Source: Robiginitomaculum_A sp036478535 (lineage in GTDB: Bacteria; Pseudomonadota; Alphaproteobacteria; Caulobacterales; Maricaulaceae). Taken from it: a stretch of 64,000 nucleotides of DNA. The notes beneath the pieces were generated by a model that saw only the letters and a program-made list of their open reading frames with translations, was not told where the DNA came from and ran no database searches. The stretch is from positions 1,364,001 through 1,428,000 of the forward strand of contig OZ245059.1 in assembly GCA_965224735.1 (NCBI GenBank). Reading direction: 5' to 3'. This document shows, one piece after another, positions 41,922 through 50,565 of this stretch. The position numbers and the translations under genes are program-made. Within the stretch, counting starts at the first letter, position 1; every line of letters begins with the position of its first letter.

Positions 41922-43298
41922 TTATACCCAAGTCTTGATATCTTTCAAAGCCCGTGCCGCGAATTTACTTTTGCGGAAGCGGGTTTTGTTTTTGCCGCGA
42001 ATGCGCTCGCCGTCTTCGGTTTTATAAACAAGACCTTCAATCGGCGGGAACAGGCCAAAATTTATATTCATAGGTTGGAATTTGAATTTTGGGTCCGTTA
42101 AGTATCCGCCCGTAACATGTTCCACCAATGCGCCCAAGGCTGTAGTTTTTGGCGGCTGCGGGTATTTATTTCCAAGCGCCTGTGCTGCGGCCATCCGCCC
42201 TGTGATAAGCCCAAGGCCAGCACTCTCCACATAGCCTTCAACGCCCATGATTTGCCCCGCGAACCGCAAAGCTGGCCGCGCTTTGAGCTGTAGCTGTTCA
42301 TTGAGTAAAACGGGTGAATTGATATAGGTGTTACGGTGAATGCCGCCCAGACGCGCAAACACTGCATTTTCTAGTCCTGGAATGGCTTTAAAAATTTCGG
42401 CTTGCTCTGCATATTTAATTTTGGTTTGGAAACCCACCATATTGTAAATCGTGCCCAAAGCATTGTCTTGGCGAAGCTGCACAATTGCGTGGGCTTTAAC
42501 GGTGGGGTTATGAGGATTGGTAAGGCCAACGGGCTTCATGGGCCCCCAGCGTAAAGTTTCTGGCCCGCGCGCCGCCATGACTTCAATCGGCAGGCATGCG
42601 TCAAAATAAGGCGTGTTTCTTTCCCAGTCTTTAAATTTTCCTTTATCGCTTTCGATCAAAGCTTCGATAAAAGTTTTGTACTGGGGTTCATCCAGCGGGC
42701 AGTTAATATAGTCTGCCCCATCTCCACTAGGCCCTTTTTTATCATAGCGCGATTGCATCCACGCTTTGTCAAAATCAATACTGTCTTTGTAAACAATAGG
42801 CGCGATGGCATCAAAAAATGCGAGGCTATCTTCATCCATAATATCAAGGATTGCTTTGGCAAGGGCAGGGGATGTCAGCGGCCCCGTAGCAATAATAACA
42901 TTGTCCCATTCTTTGGGCGGCAGGCTCTCTATTTCGCCATATTCTACCATAATTAATGGATGGCCGTGAATGGCCTTACTGACTGCGTCCGAGAACAACT
43001 CTCGGTCGACGGCAAGCGCGCCGCCTGCAGGGAGTTTGTGCGTATCTGCGCACTGCATAATGAGTGAACCGGCGATGCGCATTTCTTCGTGCAGAACGCC
43101 AACGGCATTCCCAACTTTATCATCACTACGAAATGAGTTGGAACATACAAGCTCCGCAAAGCCGCCGCCTTGATGGGCAGCGGTCATTTTTTCTGGCCGC
43201 ATTTCATGCAAAATAACGCTCACGCCAGCTTGCGCGATTTGCCAAGCTGCCTCACTGCCCGCAAGGCCAGCCCCGATTATATATACTGTATTGCTCAT
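41922..43298 (-). CDS. trmFO: Methylenetetrahydrofolate--tRNA-(uracil-5-)-methyltransferase (FAD-dependent)
   Basis: A 458-residue flavoprotein that makes ribothymidine at position 54 of tRNA using methylenetetrahydrofolate. The N-terminus VYIIGAGLAGSEAAWQIAQA is the FAD-binding Rossmann motif, and GGFAELVCSNSFRSD is the signature of the TrmFO/GidA family; the shorter length and GGYLTDPKFKFQPMNINFG separate it from MnmG. It is a single gene with a clear start (MSNTVYIIGAG). Confidence 0.95.
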   Translation of the reverse strand: MSNTVYIIGAGLAGSEAAWQIAQAGVSVILHEMRPEKMTAAHQGGGFAELVCSNSFRSDDKVGNAVGVLHEEMRIAGSLIMQCADTHKLPAGGALAVDRELFSDAVSKAIHGHPLIMVEYGEIESLPPKEWDNVIIATGPLTSPALAKAILDIMDEDSLAFFDAIAPIVYKDSIDFDKAWMQSRYDKKGPSGDGADYINCPLDEPQYKTFIEALIESDKGKFKDWERNTPYFDACLPIEVMAARGPETLRWGPMKPVGLTNPHNPTVKAHAIVQLRQDNALGTIYNMVGFQTKIKYAEQAEIFKAIPGLENAVFARLGGIHRNTYINSPVLLNEQLQLKARPALRFAGQIMGVEGYVESAGLGLITGRMAAAQALGNKYPQPPKTTALGALVEHVTGGYLTDPKFKFQPMNINFGLFPPIEGLVYKTEDGERIRGKNKTRFRKSKFAARALKDIKTWV

Positions 43299-43417
43299 GA
43301 AGCGCTGTGTAATGACTTCGCAAGCTCTTGCAAAGCAATTTTTAAAACTTTAATTAACTTTTAATAGCTTAAGTTGTAATTAAGAATAATCGGGGGTATT
43401 ATACCAAAACAAATACT

Positions 43418-44417
43418 AGACTCGATTCACAATAGTGTTTCATTTTTCAGGCGCGTTTGTTTGCGTTCAATGTGGTTATAGGGTTTTACCCGAGGCAGGC
43501 TGTGCACTTAAATTGATGTTTGCCAAGGCTCCAACATTCTTTGCAATCATGTTTTGCAGGCCGTTATTCCGGTGAATATCGGCGAAAATCTTAAACTTCT
43601 TCATCCGCCCGATCGCGTGCTCCACGCCGACGCGAAGACAGCAATGCCAACGATTATACGCCTTGTCTTCTTGCGATAGTTCCTTGTTTTTCGGCTTCTT
43701 AATCGGGAATTCAAACCCCGTCTCCAGATACCCTAAATCACCTAAAACCATCATCTCGGGCGGCTTTTTGAGCCTGCTTTCATCAAAAATTCTCTTGTCA
43801 TGCATTGAGCCTTTTTGCGCAGGGCCAACAGATAAAATTCGCTTGGTATTATCGGTGACAATTTGATGGACATTTGTATGTTTCTTCTTTTTCCCCGAAT
43901 AGTTCTTCTTGCGCTTGCCGGGCTTTCCTGCGCGGTGAACAGGCCGCTCCGCCCCCTCCACCATAAGGTACAAAAGATCGCCCTTTTCTTCTTCGGTAAG
44001 GCGGACTTCGCGCTCGGGCATCTTGAAATACCCGGCTAAAAGATGCGTCATCGACTTGTTAACGCGGCAAACAGTTGGCGATGAGACACTAAAAACCAGA
44101 CCCAAAAACACATGACTTGTGTAGGTACGATAGTAAATCAGGCACATCAAAAGCTGCGCGGCAAAGTCGAGAGCATATGGGTGCCCAGCGCCAATGGCGC
44201 GTTTTCTTCCCGTGCGCGAGAGGCGTTTATGCTCGGATTTGAGCCAAAGCGGATATGTTTCTTTGGCCAGCACCTCAAAATCGTGCAAACGAATGCCGCT
44301 AAGGCGAAAAAACAAGGTCGGTTGGCTCCGTAAAATTTTGAGTGTGTTCATGAAAAATCCTCCTGCATCAAAATTATACCTGAAAACTAGATATTTCCCT
44401 AATTAAGAAATGAGTCT
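43418..44417 (-). mobile_element. IS5-family element (Tnp_4-like), intact copy
   Basis: 1000 bp with imperfect ends AGACTCGATTCACAATAGTG and AGACTCATTTCTTAATTAGG. It contains one transposase in a single frame. It is related to, but clearly diverged from, copies A and B in the island (about 80% at protein level by eye), so it is a different member of the same group. No convincing target duplication is visible around it. Confidence 0.85.
43476..44351 (-). CDS. IS5-family transposase (HARBI1/Tnp_4-like DDE), intact
   Basis: A 291-residue protein starting MNTLKILRSQPTLFFRLSGI, preceded by GGAGGA. The N-terminal part has a helix-turn-helix (VSSPTVCRVNKSMTHLL). The catalytic part has YLMVEGAERPVHR, GPAQKGSMHDKRIFDE, VLGDLGYL and VEHAIGRMKKFKIFADIHR. 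The single open frame shows how the broken copies in the island should read. Confidence 0.93.
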   Translation of the reverse strand: MNTLKILRSQPTLFFRLSGIRLHDFEVLAKETYPLWLKSEHKRLSRTGRKRAIGAGHPYALDFAAQLLMCLIYYRTYTSHVFLGLVFSVSSPTVCRVNKSMTHLLAGYFKMPEREVRLTEEEKGDLLYLMVEGAERPVHRAGKPGKRKKNYSGKKKKHTNVHQIVTDNTKRILSVGPAQKGSMHDKRIFDESRLKKPPEMMVLGDLGYLETGFEFPIKKPKNKELSQEDKAYNRWHCCLRVGVEHAIGRMKKFKIFADIHRNNGLQNMIAKNVGALANINLSAQPASGKTL

Positions 44418-44509
44418 AATATTGAACACCGCCTGACCAAGATCAATCATCCCTGTACCAACGGCCAAGGAGAACGTATCCCCAAGGGCACTTCCTTTGC
44501 TAAACTTGA
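44418..44509 (-). pseudogene. Short coding remnant next to the IS5 element
   Basis: The minus strand reads KFSKGSALGDTFSLAVGTGM then IDLGQAVFNI in one frame, running into the IS end without a stop. It resembles the C-terminal end of S8 subtilisin-like or autotransporter proteins (GxGxIDLxxA), but the piece is too short to be sure. Probably what is left of a gene broken by the element. Confidence 0.3.
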
Positions 44510-46126
44510 TTAATGTCCACCGCCTAAAACTCCTGTTTTTACTGAATAGTCTACAGCAATCTCGTAGTCTGGATCATCATCGGCGTCGATAATAAGTTGA
44601 CCTGCGCGCTTGAGCAATTGATGGCAGTCTGGGGCGAGGTGGCGTAGTTGTAAAATTTTGCCGCGGGACTTATATTTGAAGGCGAGGGTTTCAATAGCCT
44701 GTAGCGCAGATTGATCGACGACGCGACTATTCATAAAGTCAACGATAACGTGGTCTGGATCACTTTGCGCATCAAAAATCTCAAGGAAGCTTTCTATAGA
44801 GCCAAAAAATAATGGGCCATCCAATTTATATATCTTGGTGCCATCTTCAGTCGTTTCAATCTGCGTGTGGGTTTGGGTTGCTGTTGTCCATGCAAAAACG
44901 AGCGCGGAAACAATAACGCCCACGACGACGGCCGTTGCTAAATCTGTCATGATAGTTACGACTGTAACCAACACAATGACAATAGCATCGGATAAGGGAA
45001 TTTTACGCATAATCATTAAGGAGCGCCAAGCAAAGGTACCAATGACAACCATAAACATGACGCCTACAAGGGCGGCAAGCGGGATTTGCTCAATGATTGC
45101 TGATCCAAATAGGATGAAGGAGAGTAAAAACAAAGCAGCGCTAATGCTTGAGAGACGCGTGCGCCCGCCTGATTTTACGTTGATCATAGACTGTCCGATC
45201 ATAGCGCAGCCCCCCATGCCGCCAAAAAAACCAGTGACCAGATTTGCAGCGCCTTGAGCAACGCATTCTTTTGAAGCCCCACCGCGTTTACCTGTCATTT
45301 CTCCAACAAGGTTGAGCGTAAGAAGGCTTTCAATCAGTCCGATGGAGGCGAGAATGAACATATAAGGGATTATGATTCGCAGGGTTTCAAAATTAAGAGG
45401 AACTTGCGGAATGTGAAAATCAGGGAGGCCGCCTTTAATAGAAGCAAGGTCGCCAACGCGGGGAATATCAAGTTTGAAGACGATGACGATTGTGGCGACA
45501 ATGACTATGCCTGCAAGTGGGGCGGGGATTAAATGCGTGATTTTTGGCATGACCCAGATAATGAACATTGTTAAAATGACCAAGCCAATCATTATGGCCA
45601 TTGGTGATGCGCTCATCCACACTAATACACCATCTGCCGCGCCTTCTGGTTTGACCTTAAACTGAATTAGCTGTGCTTTGGCGATAACAATCGCCAGTCC
45701 GTTAACAAACCCAAGCATGACGGAGTGGGGTACAAGGCGCATGAATTTTCCAAGATGTAAAAAACCAGCAAATATCTGAATAATCCCCATAGCAACCACA
45801 GTTGCGAATAAATATTCAACCCCATGATGGCTCACAAGCTCCATCATAACAACCGCAAGTGCGCCCGTTGCCCCTGATATCATAGCCGCACGGCCACCAA
45901 AAATAGCGGTGATTAGTCCAACAATAAAGGCAGCATAAAGGCCGACAAGTGGGTTAACATGTACGACAAGTGCGAAAGCGACAGCTTCAGGCACAAGAGC
46001 TAAAGCCACTGTAAGGCCCGCTAAAACCTCAATTTTGATACGCATAGGTGTGAACTGGGTAAAGTTTGGATTCTTCCAGGTCGTGTATGATAGATTTTTG
46101 GCAAATGTAGCTAGTGTAGGCTTCAT
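44510..46126 (-). CDS. SulP family inorganic anion transporter with STAS domain
   Basis: About 538 residues from the ATG at 46126. The frame is open for another 65 codons, but these read through the tRNA-Cys gene, so the shorter start is chosen. Eleven or twelve membrane segments begin at about residue 33 (IEVLAGLTVALALVPEAVAF, the SulP signature), and a STAS domain fills about 425-525 (HVIVDFMNSRVVDQSALQAI). Family members move sulfate, bicarbonate or other anions by sodium or proton symport. The substrate is not evident here. Confidence 0.92.
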   Translation of the reverse strand: MKPTLATFAKNLSYTTWKNPNFTQFTPMRIKIEVLAGLTVALALVPEAVAFALVVHVNPLVGLYAAFIVGLITAIFGGRAAMISGATGALAVVMMELVSHHGVEYLFATVVAMGIIQIFAGFLHLGKFMRLVPHSVMLGFVNGLAIVIAKAQLIQFKVKPEGAADGVLVWMSASPMAIMIGLVILTMFIIWVMPKITHLIPAPLAGIVIVATIVIVFKLDIPRVGDLASIKGGLPDFHIPQVPLNFETLRIIIPYMFILASIGLIESLLTLNLVGEMTGKRGGASKECVAQGAANLVTGFFGGMGGCAMIGQSMINVKSGGRTRLSSISAALFLLSFILFGSAIIEQIPLAALVGVMFMVVIGTFAWRSLMIMRKIPLSDAIVIVLVTVVTIMTDLATAVVVGVIVSALVFAWTTATQTHTQIETTEDGTKIYKLDGPLFFGSIESFLEIFDAQSDPDHVIVDFMNSRVVDQSALQAIETLAFKYKSRGKILQLRHLAPDCHQLLKRAGQLIIDADDDPDYEIAVDYSVKTGVLGGGH

Positions 46127-46154
46127 AAAAACGTCCGAAATTACAGGAAATATT

Positions 46155-46228
46155 TGGAGGCACCACCCGGATTTGAACCGGGGTACACGGATTTGCAATC
46201 CGCTGCGTAGCCACTCCGCCATGGTGCC
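46155..46228 (-). tRNA. tRNA-Cys (GCA)
   Basis: On the minus strand, 74 bases starting GGCACCATGGCGGAGTGGC fold into a cloverleaf: acceptor stem GGCACCA/TGGTGCC, anticodon GCA in GGATTGCAAATCC, T-loop GGTTCAAATCC, discriminator T and encoded CCA. It lies just upstream of the SulP gene. Confidence 0.97.
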
Positions 46229-46431
46229 AACATGAGTGGTGAGCGCGGTATATCCGAGCCAAGAATGGCTTGCAATAGTATTCTTCTGTGTTTTTGTGTT
46301 CTCTTGCGACAATTTGTACAATATTTAATAGCAAATGTACATGATTGAACCATTGCGCATCCCTATATGGGTAGGGTATAGTGGGCACAAATCATGTTTA
46401 TGATGAGAAAAGGCTTAATGCGGAGAAAACT

Positions 46432-47094
46432 ATGTTCGACTATGCGGCAGCGCGCGAAACTATGCTGGACAGTCAAATTCGGACAAATGATGTTACCGAC
46501 CGGCATATTCAAGCTGCTTTTCACAAAACGGCGCGCGAGTGCTTTGTGCCTAAGTCTAAGAAGGCTCTGGCTTATAGTGATAAAAATATCGACCTCGGTG
46601 ATGGGCGCTTTATGCTTCGGCCGCGCGATATTGCAAAAATGGTTGATGCTGCTGACATAGCCCCGTCTGATATCGTTCTCGATATAGCTTGCGGGCGCGG
46701 ATATTCGGTTGCAATTTTGGCTTGTCTTGCAGAAACCGTGGTCGCTATTGAAGAGGCGAACGAATTGGTAACCAAAGCAAGTGAAAATTTGGAGCACTGT
46801 AATATCAATAATGTAGCTGTCGTTAAGGGCGGGTTTAAAGCGGGCGCAGCTGAACACGGTCCTTTTGATGTTATCTTTGTTGGTGGCGCAATAAATAGTG
46901 TACCAAAATCGTGGTATGAACAGCTAGCGGATGGCGGTAGAATCGTTACGACTATCATAAGTAAAGAAACCACGCCGCTTTCAAAACTTACGGTTTATAC
47001 AAAGTCAGGAAATAATATAGGACAGCGTGTTCTTATGGGTATTAATGCCCCGACAATTACAGGTTTTGAAATTAAACCTGAATTTACCTTTTAA
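46432..47094 (+). CDS. PIMT-like methyltransferase upstream of tolC
   Basis: About 220 residues from the ATG at 46432 (MFDYAAARETMLDSQIRTND); upstream in-frame codons lack a ribosome site. The SAM-binding motif is IVLDIACGRGYSVAILACLA and the pattern FMLRPRDIAKMVDAADI replaces the QPYTVA-type motif of true PIMT. It belongs to the protein-L-isoaspartate methyltransferase family but is not the pcm of the surE operon (33759). In Alphaproteobacteria such a gene regularly precedes tolC, popZ-like and valS genes, as here; its substrate is unclear. Confidence 0.85.
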   Translation: MFDYAAARETMLDSQIRTNDVTDRHIQAAFHKTARECFVPKSKKALAYSDKNIDLGDGRFMLRPRDIAKMVDAADIAPSDIVLDIACGRGYSVAILACLAETVVAIEEANELVTKASENLEHCNINNVAVVKGGFKAGAAEHGPFDVIFVGGAINSVPKSWYEQLADGGRIVTTIISKETTPLSKLTVYTKSGNNIGQRVLMGINAPTITGFEIKPEFTF

Positions 47095-47109
47095 AATTAC
47101 TAAACAGAT

Positions 47110-48510
47110 ATGGCAGTGCGTTCCTCATTTTTAACAATAATAGCAATCGCCTTCGTAGCGCTATTAGCGCCAAGTATTGCTACTGCCGAAGATTTTAACC
47201 AAGCTTTAGCATCTGCATACCTGCATAACCCAAAGCTTAAAGCCGAGAGGGCGCGAGTGCGTGAAACGGACGAAAATTATGTTCAGGCGCAAGCCGCTGG
47301 GCGTTTTACTGTTAATGCTAATGGATCCATTGGCCGTACCCGGTCTGAAACTGTGTCATTCGCATTTATTGGTGGGGCATCTAGCCATGATTTTAATGGC
47401 ACGCCGCGCAGTGGTCAACTTTCGATTGTGCAACCGCTTTATCAAGGCGGGCGTGTGCAGGGGCTTAAAGCGCAAGCACGCGCGGGCGTACTTGCTGCGC
47501 GCCAAGGTCTGCGTAACACTGAACAAAACATTCTTCTCTCTGCGGCGACTGCTTATAGCGATGTTATTCGCGATGAGGAAGCAGCTATAATAAGGCGCAA
47601 TAATGTGCGTGTACTTGTGCGCCATCTCGAAGCCGCGCGAGATAAGTTTAATGTAGGCGAGGGGACACTGACTGATATTGCGCAGGCTAAAGCACGGCTT
47701 GCTCAAGCCGAGGCAGGATTAGCTAATGCTGACGCTCAGCTTGCCATTAGTAGAGCATCCTATGTTCGTTTTGTCGGCCATATACCTGAACAATTGCAAA
47801 AACCGCCGCAATTTGTTTTACCAAAAACCGTGATTGATGCGCAGGCGCAAGCCCGTAGGAATAACCCGCAAATGCTAGCAACACGTTATAATGAATATGT
47901 GGCGCAAGCAGCGATTCATGTCGCTAAAGCTGCGGGAAGACCTACTCTTTCCCTTAGCGGTACAATACAAGGGAGCCGCGATACAAGTTCTAATATTTTA
48001 CTGAGCGAATCCGCGACAATTAGTGCGCAAGTTCGCGTACCAATTTACCAAGGCGGGTTTAACCAATCGCGCGTCCGTGCGGCAAAACATGCCCGCATTA
48101 GATCAAAATTTGAAACGCGCGAGACAGAACTTGTCATTGATCAAGCCGTTGCAAATTTATGGGCGCAGGTCGATGCCGCAACTAGGACTGTTACAGCAAG
48201 TAAAAAACAAATCGATGCAGCTGAAATCGCTTATGAAGGCGTGCAGCTTGAGCAGGAAGTTGGGACCAGAAATACACTTGATGTTCTAAATGCCGAGCAA
48301 GAATTACTAGATGCTAAACTCGCCGTTGTGCAAGCAGAGCGTAATTTACGGGTTGCCGAGTATCAACTTATTGTCACTATGGGAGGATTTGATAGTTATT
48401 CCCTGCAATTACCAGTGCAGATATACGATCCTAAAGATAATTTTGATGCAGTTTCAGTCAATCCGATTTATAAATATGTTTCTGACACTCTTGAGAAAAT
48501 TGCCGATTAA
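47110..48510 (+). CDS. tolC: TolC-family outer-membrane channel protein
   Basis: A 466-residue protein with a signal peptide (about 1-26, ending SIATA) and two OEP repeats made of long helices (RVRETDENYVQAQAAGRFTV, then VGEGTLTDIAQAKARLAQAE). GTRNTLDVLNAEQELLDAKL is the conserved TolC segment. It forms the trimeric outer-membrane tunnel of type I secretion and efflux pumps. Fifteen bases after the methyltransferase gene, it is likely in one operon. As the only TolC in the window, it is a candidate partner for the HlyD/C39 exporter at 15520-18921, although the island may use another. Confidence 0.93.
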   Translation: MAVRSSFLTIIAIAFVALLAPSIATAEDFNQALASAYLHNPKLKAERARVRETDENYVQAQAAGRFTVNANGSIGRTRSETVSFAFIGGASSHDFNGTPRSGQLSIVQPLYQGGRVQGLKAQARAGVLAARQGLRNTEQNILLSAATAYSDVIRDEEAAIIRRNNVRVLVRHLEAARDKFNVGEGTLTDIAQAKARLAQAEAGLANADAQLAISRASYVRFVGHIPEQLQKPPQFVLPKTVIDAQAQARRNNPQMLATRYNEYVAQAAIHVAKAAGRPTLSLSGTIQGSRDTSSNILLSESATISAQVRVPIYQGGFNQSRVRAAKHARIRSKFETRETELVIDQAVANLWAQVDAATRTVTASKKQIDAAEIAYEGVQLEQEVGTRNTLDVLNAEQELLDAKLAVVQAERNLRVAEYQLIVTMGGFDSYSLQLPVQIYDPKDNFDAVSVNPIYKYVSDTLEKIAD

Positions 48511-48913
48511 AGACCCAATATACTGCCAATATACTGAAAGACATTATCATACCGAAAGACATTATCAAAACGGGTAGCAACGTTGTTAAAAGAGTTGGTA
48601 AAGATACTACCGATGTTCTCAAGCGATGTCCTCAAGGCCGTTACACCAAGCACTATTATGGGGAACATTAGTATCAAGGGTTTGTTTGATTCAAGTGTGA
48701 GCAAAACTGATTCTGAAAGAGTAAATACGAAACCAATTTTACTTCCACACAAGAGAAAATAGCACCGTCTTCAAGATACATACCATTCATAATGTCGCCA
48801 AAACGCGTATTTATTAAAATAACCTTAAAAAGATGCTATTCGATTGTGAATAGAATCATTGTCTATCTAGACAATCCTTTTGTGTTGTCCTACTCTGGTG
48901 AGGGAAGTGTAAA
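48511..48913. other. Region between tolC and the popZ-like gene
   Basis: It begins with short direct repeats: CCAATATACTG twice and ACCGAAAGACATTATCA-type units twice (about 48515-48570). In the tolC frame, after a second stop at 48535, the frame stays open to 48762 and ends HKRK; an ATG at 48613 could start a 49-residue peptide. I recognise neither. The part 48770-48900 is AT-rich and should carry the promoter of the next gene. Confidence 0.35.
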
Positions 48914-50467
48914 ATGCTGGGATATTTAGAGTTAGGGTTATATATGTCGGATAATACAGTAGGGACATCAGGAATAGGCACAGGCGATGCTGAGCCAAGC
49001 ATGGAAGATATTCTCGCTTCGATTCGTAAAGTTATTGCTGGCGGTGAAAACAGCGTAGGCGGAGCAATAGCTACGGCAGGCACGGACACTTTGATACAAA
49101 AAACCGAAGTGGAAATACTTGAACCTCATTTAGTGCTTGAAGACCTCGTGGTGGACGCAGAAAACCGACAAGATGAAAGCGCACAAACGCCCGGTGATGA
49201 TTCTGATATAATTGAACTTGTTGACATTATGGAGTCAAAAATTGGCTTTAGTGAAAATTTGGATCTTGTTATCGAATCCGATGAAACAGACTATCTATCC
49301 AAATCATTGACCAGTGGTTTGGCCAATGATTTGAAAGAAGACGATGGTTTTGAACCCATTGAGATTGATGATTGGAAAACAAAACGAAAACTAGCAATAG
49401 TTGCAAACTCTGCTACTGGAAACTCAGAACTTACTGATGTTAAAGAGCGCTTGTCCGAAGCGCGGGGTATTGCGAGGGAATTTGAGAGTGAGCAAGCAGA
49501 GATAACGGCGCAAGATGTGAAAAATGATGATGTGCCCGACGATTTGGGTATGGAAACATTAAAATCTTTCGAGGCACTCAGCACAGATATTAACGAAACG
49601 GGATCTTTAAACGATAAACTCGAAGAAGAGTTATTGGAGGCGAAGGATAATGAAGACGAAGATATAGATCTCGTTAAATCCTTACTTGCAGACTTGATGG
49701 TTGAACCAGAACCAGAAAGTGTGGATATCGACACCGAAAACAAAGGTGAAATAGAAGACACTATATTTGATGAAATGTTAGAACAAGCAGTGTCCGATGA
49801 GGAAATGCTTAGTGATGATGCACCTGATGATGGTATTATGGAAACTGCCAAACTCGCGGAAGATGATACGGATGAAGATGATACAGATACAGGGGAGAGT
49901 GATTTGGCGCGCATTGCTCGTGAGGCTATGGAAGTAAAAACATTGGATATATCTAAAATACTTAATGACGACGTTGTATCTTTACCTGAAAATGACGTTA
50001 AATCCCAGTTAACATTGATGGCGGGCACAGTAACGGTTGCGACCGTAGGGAGTGGCGCACTGACAGCAGAGGCTGATGAAACTGATGAGAAAGCTATTCA
50101 AGCAGATACTGAGCAGGCGGCCAAGGAAGAACTAGCAGATATACTCGATTTAAAAGAAGAGTCAAAAATTGGCGAAACACATATTGAAGAAATTTCCACA
50201 GAACAGGAGAATGAATACATGGCTAAAACAGCAAAGAAGGAGAGCGAGCCTATGAGTAATGCAGAACGAGATGCGGGCGATTCCTTTGCATCCTTAACCC
50301 ACGCCGTGAAAGAAAAAACACAGCTTGAGGAAAATGGCCCGCCGATTGGCGACATGGTCAAAGAAGCCCTTAAGCCAATGTTACAAGATTGGTTGGATAA
50401 AAATTTGAAAGGTATTGTTCAACGTGCTGTGACAGCAGAAATCAAGCGGATTTCTTCTAACAAATAG
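48914..50467 (+). CDS. PopZ-like (DUF2497) polar organising protein with expanded acidic middle
   Basis: 517 residues. The start at 48914 has a strong ribosome site (GAGGGAAG); the ATG at 48944 (MSDNTVGTSGIG) is the alternative and fits homologues better. The N-terminal motif EPSMEDILASIRKVIAGGE and the C-terminal helices (IGDMVKEALKPMLQDWLDKN, then AVTAEIKRISS) are the two conserved parts of DUF2497/PopZ. PopZ self-assembles at the cell pole and tethers the chromosome partition complex. The middle (about 60-430) is very rich in Asp and Glu. Caulobacter PopZ is about 177 residues, so this linker is unusually long. valS follows, as in other Alphaproteobacteria. Confidence 0.85.
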   Translation: MLGYLELGLYMSDNTVGTSGIGTGDAEPSMEDILASIRKVIAGGENSVGGAIATAGTDTLIQKTEVEILEPHLVLEDLVVDAENRQDESAQTPGDDSDIIELVDIMESKIGFSENLDLVIESDETDYLSKSLTSGLANDLKEDDGFEPIEIDDWKTKRKLAIVANSATGNSELTDVKERLSEARGIAREFESEQAEITAQDVKNDDVPDDLGMETLKSFEALSTDINETGSLNDKLEEELLEAKDNEDEDIDLVKSLLADLMVEPEPESVDIDTENKGEIEDTIFDEMLEQAVSDEEMLSDDAPDDGIMETAKLAEDDTDEDDTDTGESDLARIAREAMEVKTLDISKILNDDVVSLPENDVKSQLTLMAGTVTVATVGSGALTAEADETDEKAIQADTEQAAKEELADILDLKEESKIGETHIEEISTEQENEYMAKTAKKESEPMSNAERDAGDSFASLTHAVKEKTQLEENGPPIGDMVKEALKPMLQDWLDKNLKGIVQRAVTAEIKRISSNK

Positions 50468-50510
50468 CCTAAAATAAAACTGGCATTGCGCGACTTTGCG
50501 CGTTAAAGAA

Positions 50511-50547
50511 AAAACCGCTCTTTTCAGGGATTGAGAAGGGCGGTTTT
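50511..50547 (+). terminator. Rho-independent terminator between popZ-like gene and valS
   Basis: A stem of about ten pairs, AACCGCTCTT with AAGGGCGGTT (one wobble), has a loop of about 15 bases and is followed by TTTTGTATT. It lies about 45 bases after the popZ-like stop. Confidence 0.8.
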
Positions 50548-50565
50548 GTATTATGAGGATGTTTT

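Noticed and set aside
46126..46321. N-terminal extension of the SulP transporter
   Set aside because: The extension reads through the tRNA-Cys gene; the start at 46126 fits the family.
48515..48570. CRISPR-like short repeats after tolC
   Set aside because: Only two units of each repeat, no regular spacers and no cas genes anywhere in the window.
49291..50028. 245-residue Ser-rich minus-strand ORF inside the popZ-like gene
   Set aside because: It is the antisense image of an Asp/Glu-rich coding region, with no start signal.
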